From: Halicephalobus mephisto
Taxonomy: Eukaryota > Nematoda > Chromadorea > Rhabditida > Panagrolaimidae
Direction of reading: 5' to 3'
Assembly: GCA_009193035.1 (NCBI GenBank)
Contig: SWDT01000070.1
Span: 372,001-436,000, forward strand
Length of the DNA stretch: 64,000 nucleotides
Under the pieces are notes generated by a model, which was not told the DNA's origin, did no database searches, and worked only from the letters and a program-made list of their open reading frames with translations. The position numbers and the translations under genes were made by a program. Below are positions 1 to 11,640 of the stretch, one piece after another. Each line of letters starts with the position of its first letter. Positions within the stretch are counted from its first letter, which is position 1.

Positions 1-420
1 TTACACCGTTGTGTTCCCATTTTAGATCCTGTTGAACAAGTTTAAGATCTTACAAACTATTTTATACTTTTCTTATAGTTACGTATTTTTATTCAGATCT
101 TTTCAGACCGTGTTAGTCCTTGCAGGTCTTTCTACAACTTGCCTGCACTACTATATCTTGATATAGGTCTTCTTAAGTAAGTTAAAGACCTTCTAGACCG
201 TTTTATACTTCTCTTTCATCTATATATTTTTTATTATGATCTTCTCAGACCATATCAGTCATTTCAGGTCTTTCTACAACCTTTTTGCACTACTATATTT
301 TGATTTAAAGCTTCTTAAGTAAGTTAAGGACCTTCTAGACCGTTTTATACTTCCCTTACATTCATGTATTTTTTATTCAGGTCTTTTCAGACCGTGTTAG
401 TCCTTGCAGACACTTCCGCA
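1..420. repeat. Tandem repeat, ~142-bp unit, about three copies
   Basis: The phrase GACCTTCTAGACCGTTTTAT recurs near 187 and 329, with a degenerate copy near 47. It is followed each time by TATTTTTTATT, CAGACC...TCAGTC and TTTCTACAAC. No open frame of interest. Similar 'pyrimidine/AGACC' wording appears at 51.3-52.3 kb and near 32437, so this may be one member of a dispersed family. Confidence 0.75.
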
Positions 421-639
421 ATCATCTGGCACCCACACATTTTTGAATGAAATTTTATGCTGCGGACTTAGACTTCTCTGTAATTAGCTTTAAGATGTAT
501 AAACGGCAATCCCAATAGCCAATGGGAAATACGCCAGTCCAGTTGTGTTTTTTATCTCATACTTATGAATATAAAGTTACACATTATCTCCTGTTCCTGA
601 CACATGTACCACTGACATCATTATAAAAAAAATAAAATA

Positions 640-2530
640 AAATAAAATTTTTTAAATTTATCAATTTAAAAAAAAAATTAATTTTAATTAAAATTTGAAA
701 CTTACTGTAGTTTTTTTTATAAATATTTTTTTTTAATTTTATTAAAATTTGTTTTTTTAAATTTTATTAAAATTTGTTTTTTTAAATTTTATTAAAATTT
801 GTTTTTTTAAATTTTATTAGAATTTGTTTTTTTTTAATTTTATTAAAATTTATTTTTTTAAATTTTATTAAAATTTGTTTTTTAAATTTTATTAAAATTT
901 ATTTTTTTAATATTTATTAAAATTTATTTTTCATCGATGGTTATATTTTTAGAATTGTTACAAATAGAAATAAATAACCGTAAAAAATAACTAAAAATAA
1001 TTGAATTTATTCGTAATTCAACTAGAATGAAAAAAATAATAAAATAAAAATATTCAGATGTTTCCAAATAAAATTATTTTTTAAAATTAATCTAAAGTTG
1101 AAATTTCCTCCAATAACTGTATTTTTACAAAAATTTAAAATTTATAAATTTAAATATTTTCGAAATTATAAAAAATTTAAAAAAAATTATTTTTTTAATT
1201 TTAAAATTCAAAATTTTTATTATTTTTAGTTTTTTAATTTTCGAAATTTTTAGTTTTTTTAATTTTTCGAAATTTTTTAGTTTTTTAACTTTTTTATTTT
1301 CGAAATTTTTTAGTTTTTTAACTTTTTTATTTTCGAAATTTTTTAAAATTTTTAGTTTTTTTATTTTTTGAAATTTTTTTGTTTTTGACAGAGCCTTGTA
1401 GGTTATGTCGAAAATTCTAAAAAATTCCAGTCGAGAGTAAATTTCGCAAATTTTCTTTGCATGTAAAATCAGACTTGCTCATCGACCAGTGTCCTCTCTG
1501 GAGACTAATTATCTGGTCCGAAAGTGAAAACTTAAAATTTAATTTTTTTTATTTTTCTTATTTAAAATTGTATCCACTAATTTTGAATTAAAATTTGTTT
1601 TTTTAAAAATTCATAAAAATGACATTTGTCATCATTCATCTCGAAAACCAATTTTTTCGGACTTAATGAATTTCGAAATTTGGAAGTTGAAGTGCGTTTT
1701 TCCATGGCCTGTGGCAGTGGCTTTTCATAGTTGTTTTTAAAAAATAAAAATATTTAAAAAATAAAAATATTTAAAAATAAAAATATTTAAAAATAAAAAT
1801 ATTTAAAAATAAAAATATTTAAAAATAAAAATATTTAAAAATAAAAATATTTAAAAAATAAAATTACTCAAAAAATTTCAATTTTCTTAAAAAATGAAAA
1901 TATTTAAAAAATTAAATGATTCAAAAAATTTCAATTCTCTTAAAAAATAAATATTTTAAAATATTTCTATTTTCTTAAAAATAAAATTTTAAAATATTTC
2001 TATTTTTTAAAGTTAAAAATTATTAAAAATTTAAAAGTAATTTTTTTAAAATAAAATTATTTTAAAAATTTTTAAATTGGTTTTTAAAAATTAAAATTAC
2101 TTTAAAAATTGTTTTTTAAAAATTGTTTTTTTAAAATTATTTTAAAAATTGGTTTTTAAAAGTTAAAATTACTGTAAAAATTGTTTTTTAAAAATGATTT
2201 TAAAAATTTAAAAATTGTTTTTGAAATTTTGACTTTTGAGAATCCCCAGATGGCTCCAGATTTGTCATCTCCCGGCCAACTTGGGTCTTCATTTCCATAT
2301 GAAATTTTTCCTAGTTTTGAAACTGAAGCTTTTTGTGAATATTCATGAGTTGTTTCCCGGCATCCAGAATTCTAGACTTTTTTTTTTGTTATTTGTATAT
2401 TATAATTAAAAAAATCTTTAATGCCCTCGGGCTGTAATTAGCCAAAATTCAAAATGAGGAATTTTAAAAATATTTTTGAATTTTAAATATTCGAAAAAAT
2501 CAGTTTTTATTTTTAAAAATGAAAAAAATG
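640..2530. repeat. AT-rich simple-sequence spacer
   Basis: No gene seen. It holds a ~25-bp array of TTTAAATTTTATTAAAATTTG-like units (about 720-930), a 16-bp array TTAAAAATAAAAATAT at about 1741-1860, and diffuse A-run/T-run sequence elsewhere. Two less AT-rich islands (about 1385-1520 and 2235-2380) have no convincing exon. Confidence 0.7.
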
Positions 2531-2539
2531 AACTCAAAA

Positions 2540-2930
2540 GTCCCGAAGCGAAAAATAATTGTTCTTAATTAAGGTCTTAATGAATTTTTGAACACTATTC
2601 GTGGTGGGACCAATATTTGTCATTTTTTAGTTTTTTCTATTTTTGTATTTTTGAGAATAAAGTTTAACGGTCCCGACGCGAAAAATAATTATTTTTAATT
2701 AAGGTCTTAATTGATGAATTTTTGAACGCTATTCGTGGTGGGACCAATATTTGTCATTTTTTAATTTTTTTCGGTCTTTCCAATTTAAAAATAAATTCCG
2801 ATGGTCCCGACAAGAAAAATGTTCATTTTTGTAACCTTGAATCTGATTAATGATTTTTTCTTCGACGATTTTTTATATTTTTTATTTGAAAGAAAAATGC
2901 CAAATAATGGTCTCGACACGACATACATTT
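2540..2930. repeat. Tandem copies carrying the GGTCCCGACRCGAA motif
   Basis: The motif starts at about 2540, 2670, 2804 and 2910. The first two units (about 130 bp) also share TTAATTAAGGTCTTAAT and ATTCGTGGTGGGACCAATAT. The motif is the same as in many other spacers of this window. Confidence 0.75.
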
Positions 2931-3089
2931 AAGTTGTTTTTCTAACCACGAACTTACTCATTGACCGTTTAGTTTGCGAAAACCAAAAGCTTTCTAGTTC
3001 GGCGGTTTCTTTGATCTTTATCCTTTGAGAATAAATTCCAATTTTCAGTCTCGAGACTAGCGATGCTTGATTCATCTCTGAGAATCAAC

Positions 3090-3478
3090 TCAGTAAACAT
3101 TTAAGTACCATTTTAGTAAATTTCCAAGTACCATTTTAGTTAGCCTTTAAATATCAACTTAATAAATTTTCATATATCACCTTAGTAAGCTTCCAAGTAT
3201 CAACTTAATAAATTTCTATATATCAACATAGTAAGCTTTTAGGTATCAACTTAATAAATTTCTATATATCAACTTAATAAACCTCTAAATAATACCTTAG
3301 TAAATGTCCATATATCACCTTAGTAAGCTCTTAGGTATCAACTTAATAAACCTCCAAATATCATCTTAATAAATTTCTATATATCAACTTAGTAAATTTC
3401 TATATATCATCTTAATAAATTTCTATATATCAACTTAATAAACCCTTGCATGTCATTTTATTAAACCTCTAAGCATCT
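3090..3478. repeat. 23-bp minisatellite, ~15 units
   Basis: Units of the form ATCAACTTAATAAATTTCTA plus TAT run head to tail at an exact 23-bp period. Variants read CATAGTAAGCTTTTAGGT and ACCTTAGTAAATGTCC. 23 is not a multiple of three and no long frame is kept open, so it is non-coding. Confidence 0.85.
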
Positions 3479-3900
3479 TTCGCGTCGAGACCAGTAACGT
3501 TTATTTACTTTTTTAATTCTGTTATTTAAAATTCACTAAGGAATGATCCCGACACGAAAAGTGATTTTTTCAACTAAAACTTTTGCCCTCCTTCCTTTGA
3601 GAATTTTTCGCGTCGAGACCAGTAACTTTATGAATTTTTTTAAAATATGCATTACTCAAAAATAAATCTAAAATAAATGATCCTAATATGAAAATTTATT
3701 TTTCAACTAAAATTTTTGCTTTTTCTCCTTTGAAAATTTTTCGCGTTGAGACCAGTAACTTTTTATTCATTTTTAAAAATTTTTATCATTCAAAAATAAA
3801 TCTAAAATAAATGATCCTAATATGAAAATTTATTTTTTAACTAAAACTTGCTCTTCCTCCTCTGAGAATTTTTCGCGTCGAGACCAGTAACTTTTTATTC
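3479..3900. repeat. Four ~130-bp repeats with TTTCGCGTCGAGACCAGTAA
   Basis: The inverse orientation of the GGTCTCGACGCGAAA motif recurs at about 3481, 3609, 3742 and 3874. Each copy is followed by ACTTTTTATTCA and a shared AATGATCCTAATATGAAAA stretch. From 3900 to 4553 only T-run/A-run spacer is seen. Confidence 0.8.
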
Positions 3901-4553
3901 ATTTTTTTGAACTTAAAAGTTATTTTATTCAAAAACAACTTTTTAGAGAATTTTTGACTTACTGTAAATACAAAACATGTTTAATTTTCATTTTTTAATA
4001 TTGTTTATTCCAAAAAATATTCTGCATTTTGAAGTCATTCCAGTTGACCAAATTTCACGTGCCAAATTTTCCCGAATTTGAGGATTCCTGTTTATCCGTT
4101 TTGAACCAATCCAATTTTCGGACTTTTTTTAAAATTTTTCAATTTTCCAATTTTTAAAATTTTTCAATTTCAAAATTTTTTTATTTTTCAATTTTTTAAA
4201 ATTTTTTATTTTTTTTATGTTTTAAAATTTTTTATTTTTCAATTTTTTTAAAATTTTCTTATTTTTCGAAATTTTTTATTTTTTCAATTTTTTAATTTCC
4301 CGATTTTTTATTTTTTTGGAAATTTTTCAATTTTTTTATTTTTAAAAAATTTTCTTAAAAATGTTTTTGATCAATCAAGCGAAAGTTTATTAGTCCAAAA
4401 ATATTCGTGGATTTTCTTTGAGTGGATTTAATCGGGCAAAAACGGAGGATTTAGAAAACAAAAGTTTCAGAAAAGTCAGATTCCGGTCCGAAGTTTCAAT
4501 GACGTCCGAAAATTATTTTTATTAATTTTATTTTTACTAAAATTTCAATAAAA

Positions 4554-7341
4554 ATGTTTTCTGGAACGAATACAGTAACCAGAAGCAGCGGAAGTCAACA
4601 AAATAGGTAAATTTTTATTTTTAATTCTACAGTAATCCAGGAATATTTCAGTCCAAGAAAATCGAAATTTTTGTGTTGGCCAGCGAGGACATGGCTTCTG
4701 ACGATCGTCCTTCTGGAGTCAGCAATCATGGCTGGATGGCTTATCAGAGGTAATCCATATCTACAGTAATCTAATTTTAAAAAAAACAAAAATTTTTTAA
4801 ATAAATTAAAAAAAAACAAAAAATTTTTAAATAAATTTTAAAAAAAACAAAAAGTTCTTAATAAAATTTAAAAAAAAACAAAAATTTTTTAAATAAATTA
4901 AAAAAAACAAAAAATTTTTAAATAAATTTAAAAAAACAAGAAAATTTTTAAATAAAATTCTAAAAAATAATAAATTTTTAAAAAATAATAAATTTTTAAA
5001 TAAAATCTTAAATAAAATTTAAATAAAAATAAAAACTTAAAAGTTTTTAAAAAATTAATAAATAAAAATTTCTTAAATAAAATTTGAAATTTTTTTAACT
5101 AAATTTAAAAAAATCTTTTTGATAAAATTTTTTGATTTAAAAAAAAATAAAAAATACAGTAATCTAGTCCATGGATTTAGAATTCAGAAATTTGATGTAT
5201 CCGGATTTAGAAAGTTAATTTTTAATTCCGATTTCATATTCTGAATCAACAAATTGGATTACTGTATTTTAGATATTTTTGCAAAAATTTAAAAATATTT
5301 AAAATTCAATTTTAAAAAAATCCAAAAATCATAAAATTTAAAAAAAAAATAAAAATCATAGAATTTCATTTTTTTTAATTTAAAAATTCAGAAATTTAAT
5401 TTTTTTTTAAATTCAATTTTAAAAAAATCCAAAAATTATAAAATTACTTTTTTTTAAAATTAAAATTAGAATTTTTTAAAATTTAAAAATCAAATTTTAC
5501 TTTTCTTTGAAAATATTTAAAATTCAATTTTAAAAAATCATAAAGTTATTTTTTTTTAAAAAATTAAAATCATAGAATTTCATTTTTTTTAATTTAAAAA
5601 TTTTATTTTTTAAAAATTCAGAAATTTTATTTTTAACAAAATTTAATTTTTTAATTTAAAAATATTTAAATTTCAAATTTCAGAATACTTTATTTTCGAC
5701 TACACTTGTATCATCTTCCAGCCGAACAAGACTTCTGAAGCCATGTTGGGACCGAGGATCATCTACGCCGCGACGGATAAAAAAACAAAAAGAAACTTAA
5801 AAACGATTGAATTTAATTCTTCGATTCCGCGAGTCATCACGGACGGATTCAACGACAACTTGCCTTTGTTGATGGAAACCGGAGCTGACGATGCTTCTGA
5901 AGTCCTGGTCGTCGACGAACCGACAATTATGGATTCTGATTTCGAAATTAAAAAAAGAAAAAAAAGAAACAAAGAATCTGAAATTTTTCCTACAATAACT
6001 TCAAAAAAATTAAAAAAAAGAAAAAAATTAAGAAGAAGAAAAAAAATTGAATCAGGAGAACGGCTGACTACGGTAGAATCCGTGGTTTTGATCGAGCAAT
6101 TGCCGCTTTCTGAAAATCCCGAAAATCTCGGTCGAATAAAAACCCTCAGGGCAAAAACGACAAAAATCAAACATATTCCACAAAATTCCATCGCCTCAGG
6201 CAAAATTATTAAAAAAAGAAAAAAAATAAATTCTTCTGAAATTTCGAATTCTGAATCCAGAAGATCTCCAGGGAAACGGTACTACAGTATGACCGAAGAA
6301 CCGACGAAATTCAGACGGAATTATGTCGAAATTCGGGATTCAGAGGAATTTTTTCCGACAAAAATAAGAAGATTCAAAACCGGCTCCAGAAGACGAGAAA
6401 ATCTGGCAAGAACACAAGCGAAAAAACGAAAAACCAAATCTGAAGAAAACGAAGAAAACGAAAAATCCGAAATTCCAAAAATAAACAACAATAGTTCTTC
6501 AACTCAAGCCACTACCCAAACAACTCCAACTTTCGCAAATTCTACAGAATCCATCAAAGCTGGAGCCATTGGAAAAGCAGTAGAAGCTGCTTTCAAAGAC
6601 GACAAAAAAGAAGATAAAGATAAACAAGAAGAGGATAAAGATAAAGAAGAAGATAAAGAAGAAGATAAAGAGGATAAAGAAAAAGAAGAAGATAAAGAGG
6701 ATAAAGAAGAAGAAGATAAGGAAGAAAAGAAATTTGATGATGTTTTGTCAGATCCTCCTTTGGACTTCCCTACCCCGGAAGGACCCCCGAACAACCCTCC
6801 TCCTGTTTTGGTCGTGGAACATGGACCTGATGGATCTTTGGTACCCAATAAACCCCCGGGATTTGAGTCTTCTCCTCGGGAAAACAACTTCAAAGTCCAA
6901 CTGAAAACGTTCTCCGCTCTTGCTCTCTGTATCGCCAGAGTCCTCCTGGACGTCTGGTGTTGTGGACAACTGGTGGCTTCGGTACCGTTTTTACTCGGAC
7001 TCTGCGTCAGATCCAGATGTCTTTTCCTGATCCGACTCATGTTAGATGCTTTGTTTCTCGTCGTTCTCTTCATCTACACCATTACAGTAATCGCGTTCAC
7101 GGCGATTCTGAGACTCTTCGTTGACGAAATGACTTCAGATGTCGTTTTTGAATGGCTGATTTTCGGAGCTATTTTGGCTTTTTCGTTGTTTTTATACATC
7201 GCCATTTTTGCAGTTGTTCTTCGATGTTGCGAATTAGTACTTAACGAAAAACAAAAAAATTACAAAGAAAAACGATCCAAAAGTCTTCTTTACACAGAAA
7301 TCGGAAGTGAACAACTTCTGGAAGCCGCTGACGAAATGTGA
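4554..7341 (+). CDS. Four-pass membrane protein with long Lys/Arg/Glu-rich loop (unrecognised)
   Basis: Model of three exons: 4554-4606, 4652-4749 and 5684-7341. All junctions are GT-AG, the phases close (53+98+1658 nt) and the product is 602 residues. Seen: a short basic N-terminus, TM1 about residues 33-50 (WLLTIVLLESAIMAGWLI), then a ~400-residue loop. The loop starts with a possible NKT glycosylation site, continues with KKRKK-type clusters, an acidic Lys/Glu/Asp repeat (about 6600-6730) and a Pro-rich stretch. TM2-TM4 lie at about 460-490, 503-530 and 537-565, followed by a charged tail. The topology resembles nematode tetraspan families such as DUF7027/LAPTM-like proteins, but I cannot confirm membership. 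AATAAA lies near 7443. The low-complexity loop is the odd part; if TM1 is a cleaved signal the loop would be luminal or extracellular. Existence of the gene is well supported; function is unknown. Confidence 0.82.
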
Positions 7342-8992
7342 CCTCGTCCGTTCCAATGTCGACAAACGGGTCAAAAAAATTTTAATCCAATTTTATAGTC
7401 ATTCCAGTAATTACTGTATTGCATTAAATTCGTAAATTTTAAAATAAAATCAAAATCGTATTAGTTTTAAAAAAATAAACGTTTTCCAAAATGGTCCTGA
7501 CACGAATTCCAAAAAGTTTTTAGAAACTACAGTATTCTAAAATTTCATTTTAGAGTTGCTTTGTAATTTTACACAATTTAGAAATCAGTCAGAAAGTAAA
7601 ATTAATTTTTTTTAAATTGGTCCCGACACGAATTTTTGGAAATTTTTAGAAACTACAGTATTCTAAAATTTCAATTTCATTTTAGAGTTATTTTGTAATT
7701 TTACACAATTTCGAAATCAGTCAAAAAATAAAAATTGAATTTTGTTTAAAAAAATAAATTTTTTTATTGATTTTCGTCTTGGAGAATTCAGAAGACTTGT
7801 CATGCAAAAATACATCAATGTATTTGTTTTTCGTGAAACACCCTGAAATATGATAATTTTTATCGATCCAAGTCCTGTCGAAGGAGCTGACGCAGACCTA
7901 TTTTGATTGATAAACTAAACTGTTCTGGGAAATTCCTACTTTCTTGATTGGACTTTTATTTCGTTTTGATTGTTTCTTTGAAGCACTCGGATCACGACAA
8001 TATAAAATAAAACCCAAAAATCGAAATTAAATTTGTTTTTAAAGAATTTCATAGAAACGAAAAAAATATTAAAATTACTGTAATTTTTAAAATTTTAAAT
8101 TCTTTTAAAATATTTTTTTTAGTTTCTAAATTTTTTAAAAAGTACTTAAATTTTAAATTTTTTTAAAATATTTTTTATTTTTTTTAATTTCTGAATTTTT
8201 TTTAAAATATTTAAATTTTAAATTTTTCAAAAAGTACTTAAATTTCAAATTTTTTAAAAATATTTTTTATTTTTTTTTAATTTCTAAATTTTTTTAAAAA
8301 TATTTTTAATTTTTTTTAATTTCTGAATTTTTTTATTTTTCTTATGAAATAATTATCCGAAAATTTTTCTACTTTAAAATAAAAGTTATTTGTTATCGAA
8401 TTAATTTTTGATTGATTGGAAATTTTCTTGTTTTTGATTGATGGTGAACTTTTAACTTTCGTGACTTTCTTCGACCGATGAAGTAGTCCAGTTTCAGAGA
8501 ACAATTTTCTTCTGAATTTTCTAAATACATCTGACATTTCATTGAATAACAAAAAAGCAAATTTTAATTTTCAGTCTCGACTGGAAAATTTTAAAAATTT
8601 TTACTGAAACAATTTTCAAAAAAATTTTAATTTATTTTAATTTAAAATTTTTTTTATTTTAAATTTATTTTAATTTAAAAAATTACGATAATTTTAATTT
8701 TTTAATTTAAAATTTATTTTCATGATTTTAATTTTTTAATTTAAAATTTCAATTTTTTGATTTTGACTGGAAAATTTTACTTTTTTGAAAACATTTCATT
8801 GAAAATTTTTGTTTTTTTTTCTATATTATCTTTGTGATTCCTGTTTTCGTTGAATACTATCGACAACTCTTAATTTAAGAAACAGTTTCTTGTTGATCTT
8901 TTTACGCAAGACTTCACACGTTATCAGTCGAGCAAATGACGCAACAGGTACTCTAATGCCACCGATTGCAGCCTCAGTTCCTGTCTTCAAAG
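7342..8992. other. AT-rich spacer, possible small basic ORF on minus strand
   Basis: Contains two GGTCCYGACACGAAT motifs (about 7495, 7619) in related ~125-bp surroundings and long A/T runs. On the minus strand an ATG at 8537 opens a 73-residue Lys/Ser-rich frame ending at 8316 (begins MSDVFRKFRRKLFSETG). Its first 40 codons look less AT-biased than the spacer, but no splice partner or family was recognised, so it is not called as a gene. Confidence 0.4.
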
Positions 8993-9340
8993 ATGGCTTC
9001 ATCGGGAAGAGTCCTCTCGATGCTGGAAAAAGCGAAATTAGTCTGTTGGTTCGAGGAGACCCATAGTCTCTCCATGGCCGCCAGAAGGTCAGTTTTCTTT
9101 GTCCAAAAAAGTGCAGACACAAGAGCTTCCACGACACTATAGTCCAATTGCACTTTTCATATATGAATCTTGCACTTCAGATACAGAGCGGAATTCGGGA
9201 TGGATCCACCGAACATGAGTCAAGTCAAAAAGTGGCACGATCAATTCATGACTACCGGGTCCATCGAGGCAAACGATCAAAGTTCCTTGAACCAAAACTT
9301 CGCGAACGTCAGAGACAAGCTCTTTATCGACAAATTCTGA
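8993..9340 (+). CDS. Transposase-type helix-turn-helix (DUF4817-like) mini-gene
   Basis: Two exons, 8993-9087 and 9181-9340, with GT-AG intron (AAG/GTCAGT ... CTTCAG). 95+160 nt gives 84 residues. An in-frame stop at 8954 lies upstream of the chosen ATG. The protein begins MASSGRVLSMLEKAKLVCWF; the pattern 'EKAKLVCWFEETHSLSMAAR-RYRAEFG-DPP-V--WHDQFMTTGSI' is the paired-like HTH found at the N-terminus of mariner-like elements and in DUF4817 proteins (tryptophan-rich, R-[YF]-R-x-E-[FY]-G core, TGS turn). Known: such domains bind element ends. Seen: no DDE catalytic domain follows, and the stop comes 25 residues after TGS. Inference: either a truncated element remnant or a domesticated DNA-binding gene; the intact frame across an intron favours the latter slightly. 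The surrounding sequence is repetitive. Confidence 0.72.
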
Positions 9341-9389
9341 TGTATTCAAACACACTAGTGTCATGATAATGGAGAAAGACACCCTGAGC

Positions 9390-10040
9390 CCTTAATAACC
9401 AACAACAGCACAAGTAGATGATAATAACAACAGTAGTAGAAGTAATAATAATAGAAATAGTGGTAATAATAGAAATAATAGAAGTAGTAATAATACACCT
9501 AACACATCTCAATTCCGACTCCATCAAAACAGCTGATTGATGCATAGGAACTTTCCTTTTAGGACCATGTGGAAGATAAGAGTATATCGGAACTATTTGA
9601 TATATCAATGATATATAAAAATAGAAACGATAGTAATAATACATCTGACACATCCCAACTTCGGCTTCATTGGGACGGGTGGTTGATAGGCAGGAATTTC
9701 CTTTTTAGGACCATGTGGAAGATGGGAATACATCAGAACCATTCGATATATCAACGTCATGAAGAAAGTAAACGAAAATAATAATCAACGCTTTTAGTTC
9801 ATAGTAAATCGGCTCATCGATGTGTGGCAGTTTTCGTTCTGGGACCGGATGAGAGTTTTCGCTTCGGGACCGGACGGAAGACAGGAACACGTCAGAAATA
9901 TATCATATATCAACGACATCTAAAAAAAATAAAAATAATAAAAGTAAAAAATGAACACAACCGATAGCTCTCTTCTAGCTACAGTAAGCGAGCTAATTGA
10001 CGCGCAGGCAATTTCCTTTCGAGACCGCGCTCACCGAGGT
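9390..10040. repeat. Trinucleotide-like microsatellite and diverged ~150-bp tandem repeat
   Basis: 9390-9500 is an imperfect (AAT/AGT)n tract. From about 9535 a unit repeats with CTTTTAGGACCATGTGGAAG (about 9556, 9704), then ATATATCAACG, and diverged copies reading TTCTGGGACCGGATGAGAG and TTCGGGACCGGACGGAAG at 9835-9880, ending near 10030 with TTTCGAGACCGCGCTC. No gene is seen. Confidence 0.6.
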
Positions 10041-10049
10041 GGCTTTTTT

Positions 10050-11116
10050 AAATTAGATTTTTTTGTTAATTCCGAAATTTTTAAATATTTTCTTTCCCTT
10101 GAACTAATCTAGTACCCAGAACGTGAGAACAACACCAAAAAACTTCGACCAAATCAAAAATCACGTGAAAAAAGAAATTGTGACTGAGATTTGAAAATTT
10201 TTTGGAATTGTTGTTTTTCGAACTTGTGCAAAAATGTCAACACGGAAGGGATTTCAAAATACATCAAATTGGGAACAAATTTATCGGCAATATTGATGAA
10301 TTTAAACTTTGTTTTTAATAATTTTTAAAAAATAAATTTTTTATTTTTAATAATTTTTAAAAAATAATTTTTTTATTTTTAATAATTTTTAAAAAATTAA
10401 TTTTAAATTAAAAATAATTTAAAAAATAAAAATTAAACATAATTCAAAATTTTTAAATTCATTTTTTTTAAATATTCAATTATAAAAAGTTTAAAATTAT
10501 TTATATTGAAAAAATTTACTTTTTTTATAAAAATCAATTTTTTTTAATTTAATTTTAAAATAAAATTTTTTCTAACATCTATCAACTTAAAATTTCGTAA
10601 AATTTTTAACTAATTTTTAATAATTTTTAAAAATAAATTTTAAATTAAAAATAATTTTTTTAATTTTAAAATTTAAAAAAAATTAATTTTTAAAAATAAA
10701 AAAATTTAAGAAAAATTTTAATTTAAACTATTTCGAATTTTTTTAAATTCATCCGTCTTTGAAAAAAATTATTTTTGACAGATAAATCTAAAATCAGAAA
10801 TCAATCCATTCTCGAAAAATTGATTTAAAAATTTTTATTTCAAAACTTTCATGTTTTTCAAAAACAAATAATTTCTAAATTAAAAAAATCAAAAAATTTT
10901 ATTAAAAAAGTTAAAAATAAAAATTTTTTATAAAAAAATAAATTTTTTGATTTAAAAAAAAATAAATTTTTTAATTTAAAAAAAAATAAAAATTTTTTGA
11001 TTTAAAAAAAATAAAAATTTTGATTTTAAAAAAAATTTTTTATTGAAAAATTTAAAGGCAGTTGAAAAAATAAATAATTTAAAATTTTCAGAATTATTTT
11101 TTAAAATAATTGATTG
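10050..11116. other. AT-rich spacer without recognisable feature
   Basis: Mostly A-run/T-run sequence with scattered AAAATTTT words. A short less biased island at about 10090-10290 has no open frame with splice sites. Confidence 0.6.
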
Positions 11117-11321
11117 TCATATATACTGTATTGTTAACGGTCTGAAAGGTCTGGCTTCAATGTCGACGACCGTCTGAGGAACTCGGTGACTTTTGTCGCG
11201 AATTCTCTGACCTCTTCTGATTCTGCATTGAGTCAGGCTTTCTTTGACGAGAATGGCGAAGATACATCCTACTGTAAAAAACAGAAGCGAAAAAGGAAAA
11301 GTCGGAGCATTGTACATTTTC
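11117..11321 (-). CDS. Possible small single-pass membrane protein or terminal exon
   Basis: An acceptor (ATTTTAG) sits four bases before the ATG at 11317. The frame gives 66 residues: a hydrophobic segment (FPFSLLFFTVGCIFAILV) followed by an Arg-rich tail ending in ARPFRPLTIQYI. The arrangement (membrane segment, basic stretch, 'RP-L' tail) resembles the last exon of the leucine-rich gene at 15641 in layout, not in clear sequence identity. It could be a complete short gene trans-spliced at the acceptor, or the last exon of a longer gene whose other exons I could not find in the repeats above 11321. Function unknown. Confidence 0.35.
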
Positions 11322-11339
11322 TAAAATCATATATTACAA

Positions 11340-11640
11340 AAATTAAAAAATAAATTTTTTCACAAAATGGTCCCGACGCGAATTTTCGGAATTTTTAAAT
11401 TTAAATTTTATTTGAAAATTATTCCAAAATTATATATAAAAAATTCCTAAATTTTTTAAAATAAAAAAAAATAAATTTTTCCAGAAAATAGTCCCGACGC
11501 GAATTTTCAAAATTTTTAAATTTAAATTTTATTTGAAAATTATTCCAAAATTCATTACATAAAAAATTCTTAAATTTTTTAAAATAAAAAAAAGTAAATT
11601 TTTTCACAAAATGGTCCCGACGCGAATTTTTTGGATTTTC
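11340..11640. repeat. Three ~122-bp repeats with GGTCCCGACGCGAATTTT
   Basis: Motif starts at about 11368, 11491 and 11612, each followed by TTTAAATTTAAATTTTATTTGAAAATTATTCC-like sequence (only the first two are complete). Confidence 0.8.

Noticed and set aside
6504..7073. Long minus-strand frame (189 codons, Ser-rich) opposite the first gene
   Set aside because: It is the antisense of the Lys/Glu-rich loop (AAG/GAA codons read as CTT/TTC/TCT) and has no supporting start context or motif.
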